DNA of 64,000 nucleotides from Oryzisolibacter sp. LB2S (GTDB taxonomy: Bacteria > Pseudomonadota > Gammaproteobacteria > Burkholderiales > Burkholderiaceae_C), in the NCBI RefSeq assembly GCF_040732315.1, contig NZ_CP160388.1, forward strand, positions 62,001 through 126,000, read 5' to 3'. Shown piece by piece: positions 51,103-59,592 of the stretch (positions are counted from its first letter, which is position 1; every line of letters starts with the position of its first letter). A program made the position numbers and the translations under genes. Under the pieces are notes generated by a model. That model was given only the letters and a program-made list of their open reading frames with translations. It was not told where the DNA came from and searched no databases.

Positions 51103-52127
51103 CATGTCGCCGGCGCCACATCGGTGATGCGCCGCACCAGGTCCAGCGTCATGCCCTCGTGCGCCAGCAGGGCGCTGCCGGCCACGTCATGCCAGTACGA
51201 CTCGCTGCCGGCCGTCTGGCGCCAGGCGTGCAGGCGGCGCGTGAACAGCTGCAGGTCGTATTCGGCCGTGAAGCCGATCGCTCCGTGGATGGCGTGCGCG
51301 AGCTCGCAGACGGCCAGCGCCGCCTCGCTGCAGCGCGCCTTGGCCGTGGCCACGCGCAGGCGCTCGGGCCGCAGTGCCGCGCCGCTGCAGCCGAGCTGCG
51401 CCGCCATGCGCGCGGCGAACACATGCTCGCTCATCACCGCGAGCTGGTGCTGTATGGCCTGGAACTTGCCGATGGGGCGGCCGAACTGCTGGCGCTCGTT
51501 GGCGTAGCGCAGCGTGCGCTGGAACACCGTATCCAGCGCGCCCGCCATCTGCGGCGCGATCACCGCGGCCTGCAGCGTGCGCGCATCCGCGTCGGCATCC
51601 ACGGCAACGGCGGGCGCGGCCTGCAGCTGCGCGGCAGACCAGGCGAAGCCGGCATCAAGGGCCAGCGCCTGGGGCGCTTCCTGCGCGCCCGATGTGGCCA
51701 GCAGGCGCCACTGGTCGCCTGCCTGCACCAGCACCCATTGCGCCACGCGCCCGCCGCGCACCAGGGCGCAGCGCAGGCCGCCGTCGGGCAGATGCGCGCC
51801 GCGCGCCAGGGCGATGCTGCCCGTGGGCCGCTGCAGACCGGCCGCGGCCAGCAGGGCGCGCGCCAGCAGGGTGTCGGCCAGGGGCAGCGGCAGCGCATGC
51901 GCGCCGCATTGCGCGAGCACGCCAAACACCTGCGCCAGCGTGAGGCCGGCGCCGCCCGCGTCCTCGCTCAGCAGCGCATCGGCCAGGCCCGCGGCCTCGA
52001 TGTGCTGCCACAGCGCGCCGGCCTCGGGCGCATCGCGCCCTCCGGCCTCGATGGCGCGCACCATGGCGCTCGTGCATTCGCCAGCCAGCAGCTGGCGCGC
52101 GGCGTCGGCAAAGAGATCGTTGTCCAT
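51102..52127 (-). CDS. Acyl-CoA dehydrogenase, small divergent subunit type
   Basis: A 341-residue acyl-CoA dehydrogenase-like protein, shorter than the usual 380-400. N-terminal helices with LLSEDAGGAGLTLAQVFGVL are followed by a poorly conserved middle domain lacking the normal flavin/substrate motif, then a C-terminal helical domain (NERQQFGRPIGKFQAIQHQL, HAIHGAIGFTAEYDLQLFTR). Such proteins often pair with a canonical subunit to form heteromeric enzymes; the next gene upstream is such a partner. AGGA precedes ATG 52127. It may act on dicarboxyl- or steroid-type acyl-CoAs, which is inference. Confidence 0.85.
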   Translation of the reverse strand: MDNDLFADAARQLLAGECTSAMVRAIEAGGRDAPEAGALWQHIEAAGLADALLSEDAGGAGLTLAQVFGVLAQCGAHALPLPLADTLLARALLAAAGLQRPTGSIALARGAHLPDGGLRCALVRGGRVAQWVLVQAGDQWRLLATSGAQEAPQALALDAGFAWSAAQLQAAPAVAVDADADARTLQAAVIAPQMAGALDTVFQRTLRYANERQQFGRPIGKFQAIQHQLAVMSEHVFAARMAAQLGCSGAALRPERLRVATAKARCSEAALAVCELAHAIHGAIGFTAEYDLQLFTRRLHAWRQTAGSESYWHDVAGSALLAHEGMTLDLVRRITDVAPAT

Positions 52128-52242
52128 GCACTGTCCTTTCAGAGACTCATGTCCATGCCGGGCACAGCGTTGCTCAAGCACTCCCCCCTTGCGCGGGAGG
52201 AGTTGGTGGCGAGGGTGCCTGGCCGCCAATGCCACGCCGAGT

Positions 52243-52280
52243 CACCCCTCTCCCCAGCCCTCTCCCGCAAGGGGAGAGGG
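52243..52280. repeat. Dispersed hairpin repeat (same family as inside hsdM)
   Basis: CACCCCTCTCCCCAGCCCTC followed by the stem CCCTCTCCC-(5)-GGGAGAGGG (52258-52280). It lies in the 178-base gap between the two acyl-CoA dehydrogenase genes. Confidence 0.7.
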
Positions 52281-52305
52281 AGAAATGCCGTGCCGGCCGG
52301 CGCGC

Positions 52306-53463
52306 TCATCTCAGCCCCAGACCGCGCGCGATCATGCCGCGCAGAATGTCGCGCGTGCCGCCGCGCAGCGAGAACGAGGGCGAGGCCTCGGTGATGTACT
52401 TGAGCGTCATGAGCAGCTCCACGGGCATGTCCTCGGCCTCGCGCGAGAACAGATCGTCGGCGATCGCCGCGGGGATCATCTGCTCGAGCGTCGTTCCCAG
52501 CTCCTTGACCAGCGCGGCCTCGACGATGGGGCTCTCGCCGCGCACCAGCTTGTCCTGTATCGCCACCGACATCGCGCGCAGCGGCGCGAGCTGGGTCAGC
52601 ACCTTGCCCGCCAGGCGCGTGGCCGAGTCGGTGCGGCCCTGCGGCGTGCGCACGTAGGCCAGCCACTGGTCGAACAGCACGATGGAGGAGAACAGCCGCT
52701 CCGGGCCGCTGCGCTCGAAGGCCAGCTCCGCCGTCACCTGCTCCCAGCCCTGACCCTCGGCGCCGATGAGCGCGTCGGGGCCGAGCTGCACGTTGTCGAA
52801 GAACACCTCGCAGAAATGGCGGTCGCCCGACAGGTCCTCGATGGGGCGCACGGTGACGCCCGGCAGCCGCAGATCGACAATGACCTGCGACAGCCCCTTG
52901 TGCCGGTCCTCGGCCGCGCCGGAAGTGCGCACCAGCGCGATCATGTACTGGCAGTGGTGGGCGTTGGTGGTCCAGATCTTCTGGCCATTGAGCACAAAGC
53001 CCTTGTCATTGGGCGTGGCGCGCGTCTTCACGCTGGCCAGGTCCGAGCCCGAGCCAGGCTCGCTCATGCCTATGCAGAAGAACGCCTCGCCGCGGCAGAT
53101 GGCCGGAATGTAGAAGCGCTTTTGCGCCTCGGTACCGTACTTGAGGATCAGCGGCGCGCTCTGGCGGTCGGCGATCCAGTGCGAGCCCACGGGCGCGCCG
53201 CAGGCCAGGTATTCCTCGACCAGCACATAGCGCGCAAACGCGCTGCGCCCGCCGCCGCCGTATTCCTGGGGCAGGGTGATGCCTATCCAGCCCTTGGCCC
53301 CCAGCTTGCGGCTGAGCTCGGTGTTGTAGCCGCCCCAGGAGCGTGCCCGCACATGGGCCGGCAGGCGGGCGATGGCGCCCTGCAAAAAGGCGCGCACCTC
53401 GGCGCGCAGGGCCTCGTCCTCGGGGGGGATGCGCGTGAGCGCGAGGGAATCCAGGGTGCTCAT
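52306..53463 (-). CDS. Acyl-CoA dehydrogenase, canonical large subunit
   Basis: The 385-residue FAD enzyme shows LPQEYGGGGRSAFARYVLVE, the motif FCIGMSEPGSGSDLASVKT (about 139-157), LNGQKIWTTNAHH, and a C-terminal end SFSLRGGTRDILRGMIARGL that replaces the common active-site Glu region by an R-G-G-T-R-D form. That form is typical of enzymes acting on long or branched acyl-CoAs. AGGA precedes ATG 53463. It probably forms a complex or pathway with the smaller homologue 178 bases downstream. Confidence 0.9.
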   Translation of the reverse strand: MSTLDSLALTRIPPEDEALRAEVRAFLQGAIARLPAHVRARSWGGYNTELSRKLGAKGWIGITLPQEYGGGGRSAFARYVLVEEYLACGAPVGSHWIADRQSAPLILKYGTEAQKRFYIPAICRGEAFFCIGMSEPGSGSDLASVKTRATPNDKGFVLNGQKIWTTNAHHCQYMIALVRTSGAAEDRHKGLSQVIVDLRLPGVTVRPIEDLSGDRHFCEVFFDNVQLGPDALIGAEGQGWEQVTAELAFERSGPERLFSSIVLFDQWLAYVRTPQGRTDSATRLAGKVLTQLAPLRAMSVAIQDKLVRGESPIVEAALVKELGTTLEQMIPAAIADDLFSREAEDMPVELLMTLKYITEASPSFSLRGGTRDILRGMIARGLGLR

Positions 53464-53537
53464 GCCGGTGTTCCTTGTGCAAAAGCGGGCCATGCGCCGC
53501 TGCGGCCGCGCCCACCACTGTCCACGGGGTGCGACCC

Positions 53538-53564
53538 TGGACCCCGACTTGCGCCGGGATGACG
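53538..53564. repeat. Single REP-like arm
   Basis: TGGACCCCGACTTGCGCCGG, then GATGACG, between the acyl-CoA dehydrogenase and alcohol dehydrogenase genes. The inverted partner is missing. Confidence 0.55.
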
Positions 53565-53591
53565 GGTGGGCAGGCCGTGCCGCGCGCCACG

Positions 53592-54659
53592 TCAGGCGTC
53601 CGTGCCCGGCGTCAGCACCTGGCGCCCTATGGCCTTGCCCTCCTCGAGCGCCAGCAGGGCGGTGAAGGCCTTGCCGAGCGGCATGCAGGTCGTGGGCACG
53701 GGGGGCAGGTGCTTTTCGCGCGCCAGGGCGATGAGCTCCTGCAGCTCGCGCAGATTACCCACGTAGGTGCCCTGGTAGGTGGTGGCGCGCAGCGGCATGA
53801 AGGGCGTGGGAATGTCCACATGGCCGCCGAACAGGCCGATCTGCACCAGGTGGCCGCCCTTGGCCATCATGTCGATCGCGGCCTGCACCGTCTGGCTCGA
53901 GCCCACGCAGTCCATCACCGCCCAGACGGCGCCGCCGGCGGCGCGTTTGATGTCGGCCATGAAGGTCTCGCTGCGCGGGTTGAAGGCGGCGTCGGCGCCC
54001 GCGGCCAGGGCCGCGCCATGCTTGGATTCGTCGGGGTCCACCACCAGCGTGCCGGCGCCGCCCAGGGCCTTGACCAGCATCACCGCCATCAGGCCCAGGC
54101 CGCCCGCGCCGAAGATCACGATCTTCTCGTCAGCGAGCACCGCGGGCGCGAACTTGCGGATCGCGCTGTAGGTCGTCAGGCCCGAGCAGGCATAGGGCGC
54201 GGCGTGCACGGGCGACATGTCGCCGATGTCGACCAGGTAGCGCGACTTGGGCACCAGCACATGGTCGGCATAGCCGCCGGGCTGGTACACGCCCATGGAG
54301 CGGCCGGCCATGCACAGGTTCTCGTCGCCGCGCAGGCAGACCTTGCACTCGCCGCAGCCATGCCAGGGGAAGACGACATAGCGCTTGCCCACCTGCACGC
54401 CCGTGACCTGCTCGCCCACGGCGATGACCTCGCCGGCGATCTCGTGGCCCATGGTCAGCGGCAGCTTCATGCCGCGGTCGGTCATGGACAGGGTCTTGCC
54501 ATGGCCCAGGTCGTACGAGCCATGCCAGATGTGCAGGTCCGAATGGCACACACCCGCGGCCTCGATGCGCACCAGCACCTGGTCGCCCGTGGGCTGGGGG
54601 GTGGGGCGCTCGGTGCGCACCAGGGGTTGGCCAAGCTCGGCGACGTCGTAGCTGATCAT
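53592..54659 (-). CDS. Zinc-dependent alcohol dehydrogenase
   Basis: The 355-residue medium-chain dehydrogenase has catalytic zinc ligands in GVCHSD (Cys about 36) and MGHEIAGE (His about 71), the structural zinc cluster CGECKVCLRGDENLC (about 101-115) and NAD-binding GAGGLGLMA (about 183). It oxidises an alcohol or aldehyde-type substrate with NAD(P)+. GAGGAG precedes ATG 54659. A LysR gene is divergent, separated by 190 bases with an A+T-rich operator-like segment. Confidence 0.92.
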   Translation of the reverse strand: MISYDVAELGQPLVRTERPTPQPTGDQVLVRIEAAGVCHSDLHIWHGSYDLGHGKTLSMTDRGMKLPLTMGHEIAGEVIAVGEQVTGVQVGKRYVVFPWHGCGECKVCLRGDENLCMAGRSMGVYQPGGYADHVLVPKSRYLVDIGDMSPVHAAPYACSGLTTYSAIRKFAPAVLADEKIVIFGAGGLGLMAVMLVKALGGAGTLVVDPDESKHGAALAAGADAAFNPRSETFMADIKRAAGGAVWAVMDCVGSSQTVQAAIDMMAKGGHLVQIGLFGGHVDIPTPFMPLRATTYQGTYVGNLRELQELIALAREKHLPPVPTTCMPLGKAFTALLALEEGKAIGRQVLTPGTDA

Positions 54660-54809
54660 GCTGTCTCCTCTTTGTGGGTGATGGTGTTGGGGCCGCGGCC
54701 GGTGCCATGGCCGGGGCACAAGATACACGAGGCCATGCGCCGGGCCATGCACCGGGCCCCGTGCGCCCTGCATCGGCTGCACTGTAGGCAAGTCGGCGTG
54801 GCGGTGTCT

Positions 54810-54836
54810 AATATTTAAAAAAGCATTTTCAATATT
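54810..54836. promoter_or_regulatory. Candidate LysR-type operator/promoter
   Basis: AATATT at 54810-54815 and again at 54831-54836 flank an A+T-rich tract (TAAAAAAGCATTTTC) in an otherwise GC-rich spacer, 14-40 bases before the LysR start. It fits an autoregulatory LysR binding site overlapping the promoter. Confidence 0.5.
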
Positions 54837-54849
54837 CGGCAGGTATCAC

Positions 54850-55758
54850 ATGAAGCTGCGCCAGCTCCAGCAATTCGTCGCCCTCGCGGAGACCGGCAAC
54901 TTCCACCGTGCGGCCGAGCGCCTGCACATGGCGCAGCCGCCGCTGTCGGTGTCCATCCGCAGGCTCGAGGAGGAGCTCGGCGGCGCGCTGTTTGCGCGCT
55001 CCAGCAGCGGCGTGCTGCTCACCGCCGCGGGCCAGGCCATGCTGGACGAGGCGCGGCGTGCGCTGCTGCATGCCGAGCAATGCCGCCAGGCCGTGCAGCA
55101 CGCGTGCGAGGGCACGGGCGGGCGGCTGCGTCTGGGCTTCATAGGCTCGGCCACCTATGCGCTGCTGCCGCGGTTCATCCCCTCGCTGCGCGCGCGCTAC
55201 CCGCAGATCACGCTGGAGCTGTCCGAGGCCACATCGTCCGAGATCCTCGAAGGCCTGGCCGCGCGGCGCCTGGACGCGGGCCTGCTGCGCTATCCGCTGC
55301 TCGACGCGAGCGGCTTCGAGCTGCTGCCGCTCGAGCGCGACGATTTCGTGCTCGCCGTGGCCGAGACCAGCCCGCTGGCCGCACGCGAGTCCATCGCGCT
55401 GAGCGAGGCGGCGCACGAGCCCTTCATCATCTACCCGCGCGCCAAGGTGCCGGGCCTGGCGGCGCTGGCCATGATGCGCTGCCAGTTCTCGGGCTTTGTG
55501 CCGCGCGTGGCGCAGGAGGCTGCCCAGGTGCAGACCATCATGAGCCTGGTGGCCTCGGGCCTGGGCGTGGGCCTGGTGGCCGGCGTGGCGCGCCAGGTGG
55601 TGCCGCGCGGCGTGAAATGCCTGCGCCTCACCGACAACCCGCCGGGCTTTCACGTGAGCATCGCGCTGGCGCGCCGCGCGGGCGACACAAGCCGCCTGGT
55701 GCAGCGCCTTGCCGACCATGCGCTCGAATGTGCGCGGGGGCAGGGGAGTTGGGGTTGA
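54850..55758 (+). CDS. LysR-family transcriptional regulator
   Basis: The 302-residue regulator has the N-terminal helix-turn-helix FHRAAERLHMAQPPLSVSIR (about 18-37) and a two-lobed effector domain (RLRLGFIGSATYALLPRFIP and onwards). It is of the CatR/BenM-like branch by general pattern. It is divergent from the zinc alcohol dehydrogenase gene, which it probably controls. The effector is unknown. Confidence 0.92.
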   Translation: MKLRQLQQFVALAETGNFHRAAERLHMAQPPLSVSIRRLEEELGGALFARSSSGVLLTAAGQAMLDEARRALLHAEQCRQAVQHACEGTGGRLRLGFIGSATYALLPRFIPSLRARYPQITLELSEATSSEILEGLAARRLDAGLLRYPLLDASGFELLPLERDDFVLAVAETSPLAARESIALSEAAHEPFIIYPRAKVPGLAALAMMRCQFSGFVPRVAQEAAQVQTIMSLVASGLGVGLVAGVARQVVPRGVKCLRLTDNPPGFHVSIALARRAGDTSRLVQRLADHALECARGQGSWG

Positions 55759-55783
55759 ATTGGCCTGCGGCGCTTATCTGGAG

Positions 55784-55806
55784 GGCGCAAGCAGCTATAT
55801 ATTTTG
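55784..55806 (-). repeat. Dispersed intergenic repeat, copy 8
   Basis: On the minus strand it reads AAATATATAGCTGCTTGCGC, directly after the LysR gene. Confidence 0.55.
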
Positions 55807-55862
55807 AAGTTTGTGCAGGGCGCAGGTGGATGCGTGCCCCTGGCATGCCCTGTTCACCATGC

Positions 55863-55941
55863 CCGTCATCCCCGCGAACGCGGGGATCCACCTGCCATCC
55901 AGGCCGACAATGCATGATCCCCGCGTTCGTGGGGATGACGG
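55863..55941. repeat. REP doublet 3 (REPIN-like)
   Basis: Left arm CGTCATCCCCGCGAACGCGG with GGATCCA, right arm GATCCCCGCGTTCGTGGGGA with TGACGG. The middle is unlike that of the two doublets near 35.5 kb. Confidence 0.75.
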
Positions 55942-56019
55942 TGGTTGACGCATCCATCGTCATCCCGACTTGACCCCCAACAAGCCCCCACCCCGAGAGC
56001 CGGCGGACAATGCCGCCCC

Positions 56020-57309
56020 ATGGCTATGACCGATGTGATGACCGATTCCCTTTCCACCCCCTCCTCGCCGCCCCAGGCCGGCGCCGACGTGCTCATCGTC
56101 GGCGGCGGGCCGGCCGGGCTGTCGCTGGCGGCCTCGCTGGCGCAGGCCGGCCTGCGCGTCACGGTGCTCGAGCAGCAGGCCGAGTCCGTGCTCGCCGACC
56201 CGCCGCCCGACGGGCGCGAGATTGCCCTCACCCACCCCAGCGTGGCCACGCTGCAGCGCCTGGGCAGCTGGCAGCGCCTGGCCGAGCACGAGATCGGCCT
56301 GCTGCGCGAGGCCCAGGTGCACGACGGCCCCGTGGGCCAGCGCGGCGCCATGCAGCTGCACGCGGGCGGCAGCGGCGTCGATCACCTGGGCTGGATCGTG
56401 CCCAACCACGCGCTGCGGCGCACGGCCTACGAGGTCGCATCGCGCGAGCCGCTGGTGCGCCTGATCACCGGCGCGCGCGTGACGCGCGTGGCCGTCACCC
56501 CGGCCCATGCCGAGCTCGACTACAGCCAGGATGGCCAGCCCGCCCAGAGCCTGCGCGCGCCGCTGCTGGTGGCGGCCGACAGCCGGTTTTCCAGCATCCG
56601 GCGCCAGCTCGGCATAGGCGCGTCGATGTACGACTTCGGCCGCACCGTCATCGTCTGCCGCCTGCGCCACGAGCTGCCGCACCACGAGGTGGCGCATGAA
56701 TGCTTCGGCTACGAGCAGACCCTGGCCATCCTGCCTCTGCCGCCCGACCTGATCGACGGCAGCCCGCAATGCTCGGCCGTGATCACCACCGGCGCGGCCC
56801 AGGCGCAGGAGCTTCTGGCCCTGCCGCCCGAGGAATACGCGGCGCGCGTGCAGGCGCAGTTCCAGCACCCCCTGGGCGCCATGCAGCTCGTGGGAGAGCG
56901 CCATTCCTACCCGCTGGTGGCCGTCTACGCGCACCGCTTCGCCGCGCCGCGCTGCGCGCTGCTGGGCGACGCCGCCGTGGGCATGCACCCGGTCACGGCC
57001 CATGGCTACAACCTCGGGCTGGCCGGCGTCGAGGGCCTGACGCGCGCCATCGCCACGGCCCATGCCCATGGCGCCGACATCGGCGCGGCCAGCGTGCTCG
57101 CCCCCTACGCGCGCGACCACCACCGCCATGCCTGGCCGCTCTACCAGGGCACGAACGCCATCGTGCGCCTGTACACCGACGCCCGGGCGTTGCCGCGCCT
57201 GCTGCGCCAGGCGGTGCTCGCCGGCTCCAACCGGCTGCCGCCGCTCAAGGGGCTGATCGTGAGCCAGCTCACGGGCAGGCGCCCGGCCTGGCCCACGCTG
57301 GCGCCCTGA
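56020..57309 (+). CDS. FAD-dependent hydroxylase of the UbiH/UbiF/UbiM family
   Basis: The 429-residue flavin monooxygenase has the dinucleotide motif DVLIVGGGPAGLSLA (about 24-38), the substrate/FAD segment DGREIALTHPS (about 66-76) and the second FAD motif LGDAAVGMHPVTAHGYNLGL (about 314-333). The family hydroxylates the ubiquinone ring precursor. The MHPVTAHG form, in place of the more common HPVAGQG, resembles the UbiM branch, an inference from memory. ATG 56020 or 56026 is the start. No other ubi genes are adjacent. Confidence 0.85.
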   Translation: MAMTDVMTDSLSTPSSPPQAGADVLIVGGGPAGLSLAASLAQAGLRVTVLEQQAESVLADPPPDGREIALTHPSVATLQRLGSWQRLAEHEIGLLREAQVHDGPVGQRGAMQLHAGGSGVDHLGWIVPNHALRRTAYEVASREPLVRLITGARVTRVAVTPAHAELDYSQDGQPAQSLRAPLLVAADSRFSSIRRQLGIGASMYDFGRTVIVCRLRHELPHHEVAHECFGYEQTLAILPLPPDLIDGSPQCSAVITTGAAQAQELLALPPEEYAARVQAQFQHPLGAMQLVGERHSYPLVAVYAHRFAAPRCALLGDAAVGMHPVTAHGYNLGLAGVEGLTRAIATAHAHGADIGAASVLAPYARDHHRHAWPLYQGTNAIVRLYTDARALPRLLRQAVLAGSNRLPPLKGLIVSQLTGRRPAWPTLAP

Positions 57310-57327
57310 GCTTTGGCGCCACTTCCG

Positions 57328-57376
57328 TTTTCATAGCTTCTGTCGCTTGTGCAACAAGCGCCAGAGGCTATTTTTG
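57328..57376 (+). repeat. Dispersed intergenic repeat, copy 9
   Basis: TTTTCATAGCTTCTGTCGCT, then TGTGCAACAAGCGCCAGAGG and CTATTTTTG. GCTTGT/ACAAGC forms the hairpin. Located between the hydroxylase and permease genes. Confidence 0.7.
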
Positions 57377-57442
57377 TGCCTGGCTTACGCGGCTCTTGCC
57401 AAACCCTCTACCATCGCCCCACCCAACAACAGGAGCGAACAA

Positions 57443-58744
57443 ATGGGGATGTTTCAATGGAGCGAGCGCCCGGCACAGGCGCTGGCAAACGGGGGGGTGA
57501 TAGGCCCCGAGGAGCGCCTGCCCTGGGGGCAGACGGGGCTCATGGGCATACAGCATGTGATCGCCATGTTTGGCTCCACGGTGCTGGCGCCCATCCTCAT
57601 GGGCTTTGACCCGAATCTCGCGGTGTTCATGAGCGGCATAGGCACGCTCATCTTCTTTTTGATCACCGGCGGCCGCGTGCCGAGCTACTTGGGCTCGTCG
57701 TTCGCCTTCATCGGCGTGGTGATCGCGGCCACGGCCTATGCGGGCAAGGGGGCCAACGCCAACATCGGCGTGGCGCTGGGCGGCATCATCGCCTGCGGCG
57801 CCGTGTACGCGGCCGTGGGCGTCATCGTGCACCTGGTCGGCACGGGCTGGATAGAGCGCTTCATGCCTCCCGTGGTCACGGGTGCGGTGGTGGCGGTGAT
57901 CGGCCTGAACCTGGCGGCGATACCGATCAAGAACATGGCTGCGAACAACTTCGAGGCCTGGATGCAGGCGCTGACCTTCGTCTGCGTGGCCCTGGTGGCC
58001 GTGTTCACCCGCGGCATGGTGCAGCGCCTCTTGATCCTCGTCGGCCTGCTGGCCGCCAGCGTGCTCTACGCCGTGTTCACCAACGGCATGGGGCTCGGAA
58101 AGCCGGTGGATCTGTCGGGCGTGGCGGCCGCGCCCTGGTTCGGCGTGCCGCAGTTCCACGCGCCGGTGTTCAGCGCGCCGGCCATGCTGCTCATCGTGCC
58201 GGTGGTCATCATCCTCGTCGCCGAGAACCTGGGCCACATCAAGGCCGTCACCGCCATGACCGGCCGCAACCTCGACCAGTACATGGGCCGCGCCTTCATC
58301 GGCGACGGCATTGCCACCATGGTTTCGGGCGCGGCCGGCGGCACGGGCGTGACGACCTACGCCGAGAACATCGGCGTGATGGCCGCCACGCGCATCTACT
58401 CCACGGCGGTGTTTCTGGTGGCCGCGGGCATTGCCGTGCTGCTGGGCTTTTCACCGAAGTTCGGCGCGCTCATCCAGGCGATTCCGCTGCCCGTGATGGG
58501 TGGCGTGTCCATCGTGGTGTTCGGCCTGATCGCGATTGCCGGCGCCAAGATCTGGGTGGACAACCGCGTGGACTTCTCGCAGAACAAGAACCTCATCGTG
58601 GCCGCCATCACGCTCATCCTGGGCACGGGCGAGTTCACGCTCAAGTTCGGCGACTTTGCCCTGGGCGGTATAGGCACGGCGACCTTTGGCGCCATCGTGC
58701 TCTACGCGCTGCTCAACCGCGACGCAGGCGGTCGGGCGGCCTGA
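57443..58744 (+). CDS. NCS2-family uracil/pyrimidine permease
   Basis: A 433-residue membrane protein with about 14 helices of the nucleobase:cation symporter-2 fold. The key motifs VAENLGHIKAV (about 257-267) and GGTGVTTYAENIGVMAATRI (about 300-319) carry the two glutamates that bind uracil and protons in UraA. The sequence is closest in style to UraA/RutG. Uptake of uracil by proton symport is the likely role. CAGGAG precedes ATG 57443. Confidence 0.92.
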   Translation: MGMFQWSERPAQALANGGVIGPEERLPWGQTGLMGIQHVIAMFGSTVLAPILMGFDPNLAVFMSGIGTLIFFLITGGRVPSYLGSSFAFIGVVIAATAYAGKGANANIGVALGGIIACGAVYAAVGVIVHLVGTGWIERFMPPVVTGAVVAVIGLNLAAIPIKNMAANNFEAWMQALTFVCVALVAVFTRGMVQRLLILVGLLAASVLYAVFTNGMGLGKPVDLSGVAAAPWFGVPQFHAPVFSAPAMLLIVPVVIILVAENLGHIKAVTAMTGRNLDQYMGRAFIGDGIATMVSGAAGGTGVTTYAENIGVMAATRIYSTAVFLVAAGIAVLLGFSPKFGALIQAIPLPVMGGVSIVVFGLIAIAGAKIWVDNRVDFSQNKNLIVAAITLILGTGEFTLKFGDFALGGIGTATFGAIVLYALLNRDAGGRAA

Positions 58745-58760
58745 TCGTCAGGCACTGCGA

Positions 58761-58810
58761 AAACAATAGCTGCCTGCGCTTTATGGACAGGCGTTAGAGG
58801 CCATTTTGAT
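58761..58810 (+). repeat. Dispersed intergenic repeat, copy 10
   Basis: AAACAATAGCTGCCTGCGCT, then TTATGGACAGGCGTTAGAGG and CCATTTTGA. It lies between convergent genes. Confidence 0.7.
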
Positions 58811-58816
58811 GCTGAA

Positions 58817-59542
58817 TCAGCGCCGCAGCAGCGACCAGACCAGCTCCACGCCCGCCGTCACCAGGTCGAACTGCAGGCCGGTGCGGCCCTCGACGCGTTC
58901 GCGCTGGCGTTCGCGTTCCTCGCGCGCGTTCATGCGCTCGAGCGCCACCAGCGCGTCGGCCAGCTTGTCGGGGCTGCGCTGCTCGCGCGCGGAGTCCATC
59001 ATCGCGCCGTAGCGCTGCAGCGCGCGTTCCACGGCCTGCGGGTCGAGCAGCGACAGGGCCGAGCGGCACCAGGGGCAGGCATGCTCATGGCGGATGTCGA
59101 CGCTGCCGCCGCATTGCGTGCAGGCGATGGTGCCCACGCGTTGCGCCAGGGCCTCGCGCTCGCTCTGGCTCAGGTGGCGCACAAAGCCCTTTTCGACCAT
59201 GAAGGAGCCAAAGGTGGAAAAGCGCCCGTGGCGCGCCGCGCAGCGGTAGGTGACGTAGCGCCCGCCCTGGGCGATGTCGTAGCCCTTGACCAGGTCCTTG
59301 GTGCAGCGCGGGCAGGCCAGGCGCGTGGCGAGCGGCTGGTGGGCGTCGCCGTGATGGTCGTGCAGCAGCTCGAACAACTGCAGCACGGCGGCCGGCGCGA
59401 GCCGCGTGTTCTCGCTCGGGTCGAACCACAGGCCCTGGCAGGCAAAGCACAGATCCAGCTCCACGGCGCGCCCGTCGCTGGCGTCCAAGCGCGTGATGTG
59501 CATGGGCTGGCGGCAGGAGGGGCAGGGCGTCTGATGTGGCAT
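58817..59542 (-). CDS. Zinc-ribbon protein (zf-TFIIB type)
   Basis: A 241-residue protein with paired CXXC motifs: CPSC and CFACQGLWFD near the N-terminus (the zf-TFIIB pattern), CPRC, then CTQC and CPWC in the middle. The C-terminal half is a charged helical region (MNAREERERQRERVEG) with a final hydrophobic stretch. The function is unknown; zinc binding is likely. I chose ATG 59542, which has AGGA 9 bases upstream; an ATG at 59551 is an alternative. It is divergent from the acetyl-CoA hydrolase gene, with two dyads in the spacer. Confidence 0.8.
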   Translation of the reverse strand: MPHQTPCPSCRQPMHITRLDASDGRAVELDLCFACQGLWFDPSENTRLAPAAVLQLFELLHDHHGDAHQPLATRLACPRCTKDLVKGYDIAQGGRYVTYRCAARHGRFSTFGSFMVEKGFVRHLSQSEREALAQRVGTIACTQCGGSVDIRHEHACPWCRSALSLLDPQAVERALQRYGAMMDSAREQRSPDKLADALVALERMNAREERERQRERVEGRTGLQFDLVTAGVELVWSLLRR

Positions 59543-59567
59543 GCGGGCCATCCTAATCTGTTTCGAT

Positions 59568-59583
59568 CTAGGGTAAACCCTAG
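59568..59583. promoter_or_regulatory. Dyad AGGGTAAACCCT, operator candidate 1
   Basis: CTAGGGTAAACCCTAG is palindromic except for the central AA. Same arms as the palindrome at 42915-42930. Confidence 0.55.
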
Positions 59584-59592
59584 GAATTAAAG

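Noticed and set aside
55646..55661. CTTTCACGTGAGCATC as a sixth parS
   Set aside because: It keeps only the central TTTCACGTGA and loses the outer bases; it is in a LysR gene 29 kb from the cluster and is within chance expectation.
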